Assembly: GCA_937952395.1 (NCBI GenBank)
Contig: CALFYV010000174.1
Span: 1 to 5,796 of the forward strand
Reading direction: 5' to 3'
DNA length: 5,796 nucleotides
DNA from: an uncultured Bacteriovoracaceae bacterium
GTDB taxonomy: Bacteria; Bdellovibrionota; Bacteriovoracia; Bacteriovoracales; Bacteriovoracaceae
This document shows positions 1-5,796 of this stretch, in pieces. The position numbers were made by a program, and so were the translations under genes. Positions within the stretch are counted from its first letter, which is position 1; every line of letters starts with the position of its first letter. The notes under the pieces are model-generated. The model was not told the origin of the DNA, did not search any database, and saw nothing but the letters and a program-made list of their open reading frames with translations.

Positions 1-1890
1 TATGCTAGTTCTGGTTCTAAAAGTCAGATCGCCCCAAATAGGTTCATAGTATCTCGCTTCAGCTTCAGTTTTAAACCAACGTTGGTCACCAAAAAGTCCT
101 GTGTACTCGATTGAGCCTCTTACGTAATGTCCATCTGTTGGTTCAAAAAGATTGTTTCTCTTATCCCAGACTAAAGAGGTGGTCACTGATGAAGCCACAC
201 CGTTAACAACATTCGGATCAATAGTGACGTTTCTAGGAGTTCCTTCAATCGTAGTTTTCTCCCACTGGTAGGTCACGAAAATTCGAGTATAATCATAAAT
301 AGGATAACCAACACGAATGTCTGCTCCGTAACGATCATATGAAAAAGCTGAGATATTATTGTTTCTGGTTTTAAACAAATCGAAACCAGTAGTCCATTTT
401 GTGTCGTTATAGTAAGGCTCAGTAAAACCTAAGTTAAAAAGATTTTGCTGATCAGATAACGATAAAGAGAAATTTAAGTTTTGACCAAGTCCTCTGAAGT
501 TATTCTGTGCAACAGAAGCTTGTAGGAATCCTTTCGTAGCCGTTGAGTACCCTGCTCCCAAACTTATTTGACCGGTTTGTCGCTCTTTAACAGAAATCTC
601 AACATCAAGAATATTATCTTTTCCTTTAGGTGAGACTGTATTGAAAATAACACTTCCTGCTTCAAAGAATCCTAGTCTAATAACATTATTTTTAGATTCC
701 TTAAGTAAAGAGCCCGAGTACTTCATACCTTCACGTATTTTAAGTTCTCGTCGCACAACCTTATCACGGGTTTTACTATTACCCTTAACTATAATTTTTC
801 CAAAATAGGCGATTTTTCCCTTTTCAAAAGAAAAGTGAATATCCACTTTATTCTCGCCAGGTACGATCTCAAGTGTTCGCAGAACGTTTGCAAAAGCATA
901 TCCCTTGTCTTGGAACATTTCTGTTAAAAGTTCAATATCTTTCCTAAGATTTTCTTCTGAATAGACATCGTTGCTCTTAAGAGAAATTTTCTCTCTTAGT
1001 TCTGAGTCTGTAAAAATCAAATCTCCTGCGAAATAAATATTATTAATATTAAACTTTGGACCTTCGTTAACTTTAACCGTTATAAAAACCCATTTTTTAT
1101 CTTCGGTAACTGTTATAGTCGGGGTTCCTACATTCACCTGCAAATATCCACGTGACTTATAAAGATATTTAATTCTTTCGATATCTCCTTGGAAGTTAAA
1201 CTCCTTGAAATTACCTGAACCACTAAAAAAGCCAAAAAAAGAATCTTCTCTGGTCTGCATAAAGTTTTTTAGTTCTTCATCTTCCAATGCTTTATTACCA
1301 AGAAATGTAATTTTCTTAACTCTAACCTTATCAAATTCTTTAATATTCACAATAACGTGTATGGTTCCATTAGGTAAATTCACTAAATTGTATTCAGCAC
1401 TTGCGAGAAAAAAACCTTTCTCCTCATAGTGCTTTTGAATTTTACTCATATCTGCCTGAAGTGTATTTATATCTAAGATATTATAAGCCTTAGTTTTCAT
1501 CTGTTCTTTAACATCATCATCATCAATCTCATCATTACCCTCAATTGAGACTTTTGATATAAGCGGCTTTTCTGTCACTTTAAAAATAAGCACATCCCCA
1601 TCTTGGTGGGCTTCAACGGTTTCAAAATATTTCATGGCGTAGATTTTTTTTATAGAATCGCGGATTAAATAGTTATCAACTTGCATGCCTTCTTTGATTT
1701 CAATTTTTTCTAAGACAGCTTCTTCTTCAACTTTTTTTTGACCTTCAATTTTAATCTTTTTGACTTGGAAAAAATTGACAATAGGTCCGATGTCCTCTGC
1801 TGCCATTACTGACTTGGGATAGAGGCCTGCTATAAGCACGAACAAAATATAGGTATAAAGCAGCCTGAGTGCCAGCTTAGCTCGTGGCAT
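1..1890 (-). CDS. bamA: Outer membrane protein assembly factor BamA, 5' part; 3' end outside the window
   Basis: BamA (Omp85/YaeT) is the core of the Bam complex that folds and inserts beta-barrel proteins into the outer membrane. The frame is open from 1890 to the left edge, giving 630 residues; E. coli BamA has 810, so roughly the last 150-200 residues are missing. Residues 1-30 form a signal peptide: basic MPRAKLALR, hydrophobic core LLYTYILFVLIAGLY and likely cleavage after SVMA (VMA|AEDIG), with no lipobox. Five POTRA domains follow: about 41-110 (QVKKIKIEG), 111-189 (ISKVSIEGN), 191-277 (VKKITFLGN), 280-355 (FNINNIYFAGD) and 360-437 (IAYFGKIIVKGNSKTRDKVV). The last is the most conserved and ends near ISVKERQTGQ. 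POTRA3 has the SFFGFFSGSGNFKE loop (216-229) common in the family. The barrel begins at about 440 with SLGAGYST, NNFRGLGQ, TEPYYNDTKW and WDKRNNLFEPTDGHYV. The loop 6 VRGF-type motif lies outside the window. The gene follows lolD by 40 bases, and skp/ompH is the usual next gene in related clusters. Confidence 0.97.
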   Translation of the reverse strand, partial: MPRAKLALRLLYTYILFVLIAGLYPKSVMAAEDIGPIVNFFQVKKIKIEGQKKVEEEAVLEKIEIKEGMQVDNYLIRDSIKKIYAMKYFETVEAHQDGDVLIFKVTEKPLISKVSIEGNDEIDDDDVKEQMKTKAYNILDINTLQADMSKIQKHYEEKGFFLASAEYNLVNLPNGTIHVIVNIKEFDKVRVKKITFLGNKALEDEELKNFMQTREDSFFGFFSGSGNFKEFNFQGDIERIKYLYKSRGYLQVNVGTPTITVTEDKKWVFITVKVNEGPKFNINNIYFAGDLIFTDSELREKISLKSNDVYSEENLRKDIELLTEMFQDKGYAFANVLRTLEIVPGENKVDIHFSFEKGKIAYFGKIIVKGNSKTRDKVVRRELKIREGMKYSGSLLKESKNNVIRLGFFEAGSVIFNTVSPKGKDNILDVEISVKERQTGQISLGAGYSTATKGFLQASVAQNNFRGLGQNLNFSLSLSDQQNLFNLGFTEPYYNDTKWTTGFDLFKTRNNNISAFSYDRYGADIRVGYPIYDYTRIFVTYQWEKTTIEGTPRNVTIDPNVVNGVASSVTTSLVWDKRNNLFEPTDGHYVRGSIEYTGLFGDQRWFKTEAEARYYEPIWGDLTFRTRTSI

Positions 1891-1894
1891 CATT

Positions 1895-1899
1895 CTCCT
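1895..1899 (-). promoter_or_regulatory. Ribosome binding site of bamA
   Basis: AGGAG is followed by two tandem ATG codons. It is one base from the ATG at 1893 and four bases from the ATG at 1890. The second spacing is more workable, so I start bamA at 1890; the first would only add one methionine. Confidence 0.7.
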
Positions 1900-1927
1900 G
1901 GTCTCAATGCACATTAATTAACAAGTG

Positions 1928-1956
1928 ATTCTAGTCAATAATCTGACCATCTTCAA
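1928..1956 (-). promoter_or_regulatory. Weak candidate sigma70-type promoter for bamA
   Basis: The minus strand reads TTGAAG (1956-1951, four of six consensus matches), a 17-base spacer, then TAGAAT (1933-1928, five of six). The -10 element covers the lolD stop codon. A start near 1921 would leave a leader of about 30 bases containing the bamA ribosome binding site. bamA often needs more expression than the lol genes, so an internal promoter makes sense. The match is modest and may be chance. Confidence 0.3.
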
Positions 1957-2590
1957 TGGTTATTTTACGAGAAAAATGCGCTGCAACTTTCTCATCATGA
2001 GTAACAACTAGAAGTGTTGCTCCAAATTCTTGCGCCAGCTGTTTTATAAGCAATGAAACCTTTTGTGAATTAGCCGAATCTAAATTACCAGTGGGTTCAT
2101 CACATAAAAGAAGCTTGGGTCGCAAAGACATGGCCCGAATGATATTGATTCGCTGTTGCTCACCACCTGAGAGTTCATAAGGCATTTTTTTTAAACAATG
2201 GGTGACCCCTAGAATTTCGGCTAAACGCGTAGCCAGCCCATCCAATTCTTTGGTCTTTACATTACCAATTCTAGCAGGAAGCAAAATATTATTTAAACAA
2301 TTCATGGATGAAAGTAAAAAATGAAATTGAAAAACAAATCCAACATAGCGGTTTCTAAAATAAGCTAAGTTTTCATCACTCATTTTTTCAAGGTTTTGAT
2401 TTCCAATTTCAATAGTCCCATTATCAGCCCTTTCTAATCCCCCTAGCAAATAAAGCAAGGTAGACTTACCTGAGCCTGACGAACCAACAAGAGCACATTG
2501 CTCATTTTCCTCTAAGGAAATATTTATGCCTCTAAGTACTTGTGTTTTACCGTATTTCTTTTCAAGACCCTTAATTTCAACCAAGCTCAT
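1931..2590 (-). CDS. lolD: Lipoprotein-releasing ABC transporter ATP-binding protein LolD
   Basis: This ATPase powers lipoprotein release by the LolC/E-type permease encoded just upstream, on the cytoplasmic face of the inner membrane. From the ATG at 2590 the product has 219 residues, a normal LolD length, and all nucleotide-binding motifs are intact. These are Walker A GSSGSGKST (36-44), Q-loop glutamine 88 in VGFVFQFHFLL, signature LSGGEQQR (140-147), Walker B LLLCDE (160-165), D-loop NLD (169-171) and switch histidine 198 in VTHDE. EPTGNLD and the FQFH stretch after the Q-loop are typical of the LolD/MacB/FtsE group. The permease neighbour makes LolD the best name over MacB or FtsE. The segment after the Q-loop (SSMNCLNNILLPA, 94-106) is more divergent than usual, as is INIIRAM after the signature (often VAIARAL). 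This part of ABC ATPases contacts the permease coupling helix. bamA starts 40 bases downstream. Confidence 0.94.
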   Translation of the reverse strand: MSLVEIKGLEKKYGKTQVLRGINISLEENEQCALVGSSGSGKSTLLYLLGGLERADNGTIEIGNQNLEKMSDENLAYFRNRYVGFVFQFHFLLSSMNCLNNILLPARIGNVKTKELDGLATRLAEILGVTHCLKKMPYELSGGEQQRINIIRAMSLRPKLLLCDEPTGNLDSANSQKVSLLIKQLAQEFGATLLVVTHDEKVAAHFSRKITIEDGQIID

Positions 2591-3783
2591 CAATTAAACT
2601 CCTGTCTAAGTCCATAGAGTATCGATTTTTTCCTCAAACGTAAAAAACCGAATGAGGTCACTAAAAAGACCCAAAGTAAACTTAATAAAAAAACAATAAG
2701 ATAATCACTGGCCTGTAAACTTAATGACAACTTACCCAAAACATATATTTGTCCCGGAATTTGCAAAAATGGCAATTTCAAAAGCACATTATCAAATAAA
2801 TATGTCAGAGCAACTGAAGTGAAGCATGAAAGGGCCCAAATAAAAAAAACTAAGTATACCCAAAAAGAAAAAAGACTTTTGGGATTCATACCTAAAGCTT
2901 GAAAAAGAAAAAAGTCTTGAGCTTTTTTTTCAGAAATGAAAATGATAAAAGCTGCTATATTAAAAATCGAGATAACTACAATTAATTGTAGTATCAGCGT
3001 AATAGATAATTTTTCAATTTGTACTGCTTCAAGCAATGAGGCAAATTCATTCCAAAATGGTCTAATTAAAAACGGAAATTCAAGTTTTTCCCGAATTTGC
3101 CCCTGTACTTTCTCAATATTATCAGCCGAGCTGTCATTTAATTTAATTAATAGTAAGTTTAAATTTTCTTTCAATTGAAGAAAGCCTTGTAATTCGTCTC
3201 TTCTTAAATAAACAAAACGAACATCTTTATCGTAAATACCATGCTCAATAATATCGCTTATTTCTAATCGTACTAGTAAGGGTAAAGAACTAATACCCTT
3301 ATTTCCTTTACCAAAAGCGAGGACTGCCGAATCACCAATTTTGAGTCTCATCTCTTTAGCTAATTCTTTTCCTATAACCATTTTATTTGCAATTGATTTT
3401 AATTCTAAACCAGTCACTTTAGAAAAAGTTTTTGGCTCAATACCTTTAAAAAGAACACCTTTGGTTTTTCCCTCTTTCATAAAAAACCCTTCCGTTTGAA
3501 GTATAGAAGTGTATTCTTTAATTTCATCAGACTTTAAAATTTCATTTAATTTTGAGTCAAGATCGAAAAAACCTGAGCGACTGATTATTTTTATATCTCC
3601 AGTGGCCTTCTGCAAACCAGTGCGTAACGTTTTTTCAAAACCATCCATTAGACCGACTGTAGATAAAATAACGGCGATGGAAAAACCAAAACTAAAAACT
3701 GTAGCCAAGAAAAAAAATAGGGAATAACGTCCAAACAAGACTATTTTGACTAAGTCAAAAAAGGGAGTTTTTGTAGATTTCAT
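2590..3783 (-). CDS. LolC/LolE-family lipoprotein-releasing ABC transporter permease
   Basis: With LolD, this inner-membrane permease would lift mature lipoproteins from the outer leaflet of the inner membrane for delivery to the outer membrane. The 397-residue product has the four-TM LolC/E (FtsX/MacB-type) plan. TM1 is at about 21-45 and ends in the family-like STVGLMDGFEKTL. A large periplasmic domain spans about 50-255, with ATGDIKIIS (60-68), KGIEP (113-117) and GKELAKEMRLKIGD (138-151), close to LolC/E consensus. TM2 is at about 261-284, TM3 at about 304-330 and TM4 at about 359-381. The cytoplasmic loop after TM2, SEKKAQDFFLFQALGMNPKS, is the coupling helix that should touch LolD. I chose the ATG at 3783, eight bases after the lysS stop; an in-frame GTG at 3789 would add two residues. 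Neither has a clear Shine-Dalgarno, so translation may be coupled to lysS. The TGA stop overlaps the lolD ATG by one base. Only one such gene is here, so it may act as a LolF-like homodimer; whether it is best called lolC or lolE cannot be decided from sequence alone. Confidence 0.9.
   Translation of the reverse strand: MKSTKTPFFDLVKIVLFGRYSLFFFLATVFSFGFSIAVILSTVGLMDGFEKTLRTGLQKATGDIKIISRSGFFDLDSKLNEILKSDEIKEYTSILQTEGFFMKEGKTKGVLFKGIEPKTFSKVTGLELKSIANKMVIGKELAKEMRLKIGDSAVLAFGKGNKGISSLPLLVRLEISDIIEHGIYDKDVRFVYLRRDELQGFLQLKENLNLLLIKLNDSSADNIEKVQGQIREKLEFPFLIRPFWNEFASLLEAVQIEKLSITLILQLIVVISIFNIAAFIIFISEKKAQDFFLFQALGMNPKSLFSFWVYLVFFIWALSCFTSVALTYLFDNVLLKLPFLQIPGQIYVLGKLSLSLQASDYLIVFLLSLLWVFLVTSFGFLRLRKKSILYGLRQEFN
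2599..2603 (-). promoter_or_regulatory. Ribosome binding site that decides the lolD start
   Basis: AGGAG lies inside the last codons of the permease gene, eight bases before the ATG at 2590 and five before an in-frame TTG at 2593. The spacing and codon favour ATG, giving a one-base TGATG overlap with the permease stop. Confidence 0.7.
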
Positions 3784-3791
3784 ATTCACTT

Positions 3792-5333
3792 TTATTCTTC
3801 AACAATTTCTTGTTCAAAAAAGTTTTCCTTTTTAAGCTGAGGAAAGAGTATGACATCTCTAATTGTAGGAGAATTTGTTAAAATCATACAAAGCCTATCG
3901 ACCCCAAGTCCCCAACCGGCTGCAGGTGGCATTCCATATTCTAAAGCTCTTACGTAATCGTAATCTACATCACAAGCTTCTTCATCTCCTTGTTCTTTCA
4001 TTTCTGCTTGCTCAGCGAATCGTTCCAACTGATCAGTTGGGTTGTTCAATTCACTAAAAGCATTTGCCATCTCCCAACCATTGATAAAAAACTCAAATCT
4101 ATCAACATATCGAGGGTCTTCATCATTACGACGAGACAAAGGTGAAACTTCCGTTGGGTATTGAGTAATGAAAGTGGGCTGAATAAGCTTGGCTTCTGCA
4201 AATTCTTCAAAGCACATTACCATTAATTTTGCTGATGACATTTTAGTCAAAGCCTTTTTATCAATTTCAGGTAATGTGCTTAAGAGTTTTATCATTTTAT
4301 CAGGGTTATCTAAGTCTGCTTCTTTTAAATCAGTATTGGCCAGAACGGCTTCTCTAATTGTCATTCGTTTAAATGGGGCTTCAAAAGAAATTTCATGTTC
4401 TCCAAAAGTTAACTTACTTGACCCAATAACCTCTTTAACTAAGCTGCTCATAAGCTCTTCTGTTAAATCCATTAAATCTTCATAGGTAGCATAGGCCCAA
4501 TAAAATTCAATCGAGGTAAATTCAGGATTATGTTTATACGAGACACCTTCATTTCTAAAACAGCGATTCATTTCAAAAACCTTAGGAAAACCTCCGACTA
4601 AAAGTCTTTTCAGGTGAAGCTCGGGAGCAATCCGCATGAAGAGATCCATATCAAGTGTATTATGGTGAGTCTTAAATGGCTTAGCAGCAGCACCACCTGC
4701 GATAGAATGCATCATCGGTGTTTCCACTTCTAAGAAATCTTTTTTGTAAAAAAACTCTCTAATAAAGCGAACAATATTTGAACGAGTTCTTAATTTTTCC
4801 CTTGCCTCTGGATTCATGATTAAATCCACATAGCGCATTCGATAACGAAGTTCTGTATCTGTTAAGCCATGGAATTTTTCGGGTAGCGGTCTTATGGACT
4901 TTGTCAGTATAGTGAATTTTTTGGCGTTAAGGGACAACTCTCCCTTGTTCGTTTTGAAAATATCACCTTCAGCGTAAACAATATCTCCGTAATCTAGCTT
5001 TTTATATTCAGCAAATCCAACATCATTAACCACGCCTTTTTTTATATAAATTTGAAACTTCCCAGTTCCGTCATCACATTGCAAAAAAGCAGCTTTACCA
5101 AAATCTCTAACAATCAGAACACGTCCAGCAAATTTATAGTCAGGTGTTTGACCAATTTCTTCTTTAGAGAGATGTTCATATTTTTCTTTAAGCAAAATTC
5201 CAGTTGTATTTGGTTTGTAACCATTTTTATAGTGCAGGCTACCTTCTGCTAACATTTTTTCACGTGTTTCCAAACGAATATTCATTTGTTCAGAAAATTG
5301 TTCTCTCCAACGATCGATGTGCGTATTTTTCAT
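3792..5333 (-). CDS. lysS: Lysine--tRNA ligase (class II lysyl-tRNA synthetase)
   Basis: This cytoplasmic enzyme charges tRNA(Lys) with lysine using ATP. It is complete at 513 residues, against 505 in E. coli LysS. After an N-terminal helical segment (about 1-60), the OB-fold anticodon-binding domain spans about 65-145 and includes AGRVLIVRDFGKAAFLQCDD and GDIVYAEGDIFKTNKGELSL. KSIRPLPEKFHGLTD links it to the class II catalytic core. Motif 1 lies near FYKKDFLEVETPMM (195-208), then GGAAAKPFKTHHNTLDMD (213-230) and RIAPELHLKRLLVGGFPKVF (234-253). Motif 2 is FRNEGVSYKHNPEF (259-272). Motif 3 is GWGLGVDRLCMILTNSPTIR (473-492), with its arginine at 480, followed by DVILFP. The OB domain excludes the EF-P-modifying paralogue EpmA. 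Variants such as NRCFRNEG, NGWEMANAF and PPAAGWGLG depart from the E. coli forms, but the key class II residues are present. The ATG at 5333 has a GGAG five bases upstream. The lolC/E-type gene starts eight bases after the TAA stop. Confidence 0.98.
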   Translation of the reverse strand: MKNTHIDRWREQFSEQMNIRLETREKMLAEGSLHYKNGYKPNTTGILLKEKYEHLSKEEIGQTPDYKFAGRVLIVRDFGKAAFLQCDDGTGKFQIYIKKGVVNDVGFAEYKKLDYGDIVYAEGDIFKTNKGELSLNAKKFTILTKSIRPLPEKFHGLTDTELRYRMRYVDLIMNPEAREKLRTRSNIVRFIREFFYKKDFLEVETPMMHSIAGGAAAKPFKTHHNTLDMDLFMRIAPELHLKRLLVGGFPKVFEMNRCFRNEGVSYKHNPEFTSIEFYWAYATYEDLMDLTEELMSSLVKEVIGSSKLTFGEHEISFEAPFKRMTIREAVLANTDLKEADLDNPDKMIKLLSTLPEIDKKALTKMSSAKLMVMCFEEFAEAKLIQPTFITQYPTEVSPLSRRNDEDPRYVDRFEFFINGWEMANAFSELNNPTDQLERFAEQAEMKEQGDEEACDVDYDYVRALEYGMPPAAGWGLGVDRLCMILTNSPTIRDVILFPQLKKENFFEQEIVEE

Positions 5334-5338
5334 GAAAA

Positions 5339-5342
5339 CTCC
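5339..5342 (-). promoter_or_regulatory. Ribosome binding site of lysS
   Basis: GGAG lies five bases upstream of the ATG at 5333. This supports that ATG as the start of lysS. Confidence 0.75.
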
Positions 5343-5359
5343 ATTAGAAATTACTACGC

Positions 5360-5389
5360 ATAATAGCTTTTAATGAGGGCTATTGGCAA
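5360..5389 (-). promoter_or_regulatory. Candidate sigma70-type promoter for lysS
   Basis: In the prfB-lysS gap the minus strand reads TTGCCA (5389-5384), an 18-base spacer, then TATTAT (5365-5360). Each hexamer matches the consensus at five of six positions. Transcription would start near 5353, giving a leader of about 20 bases with the lysS ribosome binding site inside it. A 6-base inverted repeat (AATAGC at 5384-5379, GCTATT at 5367-5362, 11-base loop) overlaps both hexamers. It has no T-run after it, so it is not a convincing terminator. Chance matches are common in AT-rich gaps, so this is a prediction from sequence only. It would let lysS and the envelope genes be expressed independently of prfB. 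Confidence 0.5.
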
Positions 5390-5390
5390 A

Positions 5391-5796
5391 TTATGAAGAA
5401 ACTTCTGAAAGAGCTGACCATTGCAAGAAACTGCTCATGAAATCATCTAAATCACCATCTAAAACTTTTTCCGCATTGGAGGTCTCATAACCGGTACGGT
5501 GATCCTTCACTAACTTGTAGGGATGTAATACATAAGAACGTATTTGTGAGCCCCATCCAATTTCTTTTTTCGTGGCATTTATTCCCAAGGCCTGCGCCCG
5601 CTTTTCCTCCATCGCTCTATCATAAAGCCTCGATTTAAGAATCTTCATCGCTGTTTGTTTATTTTGAAGTTGTGAACGTTCATTTTGACATGTAACGACA
5701 ATGCCAGAAGGAAAATGGGTCATCCTAACGGCTGAATCAGTGGTGTTGACTGATTGCCCACCAGAACCGCCAGAGCGGTAAACGTCAATACGTAAG
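5391..5796 (-). CDS. prfB: Peptide chain release factor 2 (RF2), 3' part; 5' end outside the window
   Basis: RF2 recognises UGA and UAA stop codons in the ribosomal A site and triggers hydrolysis of peptidyl-tRNA. The frame is open from the right edge, so the gene is cut by the window and not short; 134 residues and a TAA stop are visible. The start of the visible part reads LRIDVYRSGGSGGQSVN and holds the catalytic GGQ motif (about residues 12-14 of the fragment). TTDSAVRMTHFPSGIVVTCQ and NERSQLQNKQTAMKILKSRL follow. Further on, EIGWGSQIRSYVLHPY, KDHRTGYET and VLDGDLDDF are hallmarks of RF2 and separate it from RF1. The stop-reading SPF tripeptide and any programmed +1 frameshift site lie upstream, outside the window. 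The GGQ loop has Ser where His is usual (GGQHVN). The tail after DGDLDDF is a few residues longer than in E. coli RF2. An in-frame ATG at 5723 is internal and is not a start. lysS follows after 57 bases. Confidence 0.96.
   Translation of the reverse strand, partial: LRIDVYRSGGSGGQSVNTTDSAVRMTHFPSGIVVTCQNERSQLQNKQTAMKILKSRLYDRAMEEKRAQALGINATKKEIGWGSQIRSYVLHPYKLVKDHRTGYETSNAEKVLDGDLDDFMSSFLQWSALSEVSS

Noticed and set aside
1914..1921. TTAATTAA palindrome before bamA as an operator
   Set aside because: It is an 8-base AT-only palindrome with flanks that do not extend the symmetry, so chance explains it in AT-rich DNA.
2591..2593. TTG at 2593 as the lolD start
   Set aside because: The next codon is ATG at 2590, eight bases from AGGAG and in a standard TGATG overlap with the upstream stop.
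3784..3789. GTG at 3789 as the permease start
   Set aside because: It is possible and adds two residues, but it has no better ribosome binding site than the ATG at 3783, and ATG is the commoner start.
1205..5252. Short plus-strand open frames (for example 1205-1429, 2936-3178, 3509-3727, 3875-4057, 4189-4485, 5052-5252)
   Set aside because: Each lies antisense to a well-supported conserved gene, shows no recognisable domain, and is Ser/Lys/Ile/Phe-rich as expected from antisense AT-rich coding DNA.
5362..5384. Hairpin in the prfB-lysS gap as a rho-independent terminator
   Set aside because: The stem is only 6 AT-rich pairs with an 11-base loop, and no T-run follows on the minus strand.
5391..5723. 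A 110-residue stand-alone gene starting at ATG 5723
   Set aside because: The same frame stays open to the window edge and encodes the RF2 GGQ region upstream of that ATG, so it is an internal methionine of prfB.
1..5796. CRISPR array, insertion sequence, tRNA/rRNA gene, riboswitch or an accessory defence system
   Set aside because: I saw no spaced direct repeats, transposase motifs, RNA-gene signatures or long leaders; conserved housekeeping genes fill the window almost completely.

Overview
The window is a piece of a Gram-negative (diderm) chromosome. Every gene I can support lies on the minus strand and reads from the high coordinates to the low ones. The order of transcription is prfB (3' part), lysS, one lolC/lolE-type permease gene, lolD and bamA (5' part). 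The DNA is AT-rich, with many A and T runs inside the genes. From memory, a block with LysRS, LolC/E, LolD, BamA and then OmpH/Skp, LpxD, FabZ and LpxA is typical of the former Deltaproteobacteria (Geobacter, Myxococcus, Bdellovibrio-type bacteria). The AT-richness and the protein flavour make me favour an AT-rich Bdellovibrionota/Bacteriovoracales-like organism. That is an inference and was not tested by any search.

Layout: positions 5796-5391 hold the last 134 codons of peptide chain release factor 2, including the GGQ loop. A 57-base gap (5390-5334) carries a good sigma70-like promoter candidate and a strong ribosome binding site. Class II lysyl-tRNA synthetase (5333-3792) follows and is complete. 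Eight bases later comes a four-TM LolC/LolE-family lipoprotein-release permease (3783-2590). Its stop codon overlaps the start of the ATPase gene lolD (2590-1931) in a TGATG arrangement. After a 40-base gap, bamA (1890 to the left edge) encodes a signal peptide, five POTRA domains and about the first half of the outer-membrane barrel, then leaves the window.

Working together: LolC/E plus LolD form the inner-membrane ABC machine that extracts lipoproteins for transport to the outer membrane. BamA is the core of the outer-membrane protein insertase, whose partners are themselves usually lipoproteins. The lower half is therefore an envelope-assembly module joined to a translation module (RF2 and LysRS). 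The tight spacing suggests co-transcription, possibly boosted by internal promoters ahead of lysS and bamA.

I see no mobile element, CRISPR array, RNA gene or clear rho-independent terminator, and no gene-free stretch longer than 57 bases. I found no convincing undescribed system. The findings are modest: variant motifs, candidate promoters, an apparently single LolC/E subunit and repeated 8-base homopolymers.
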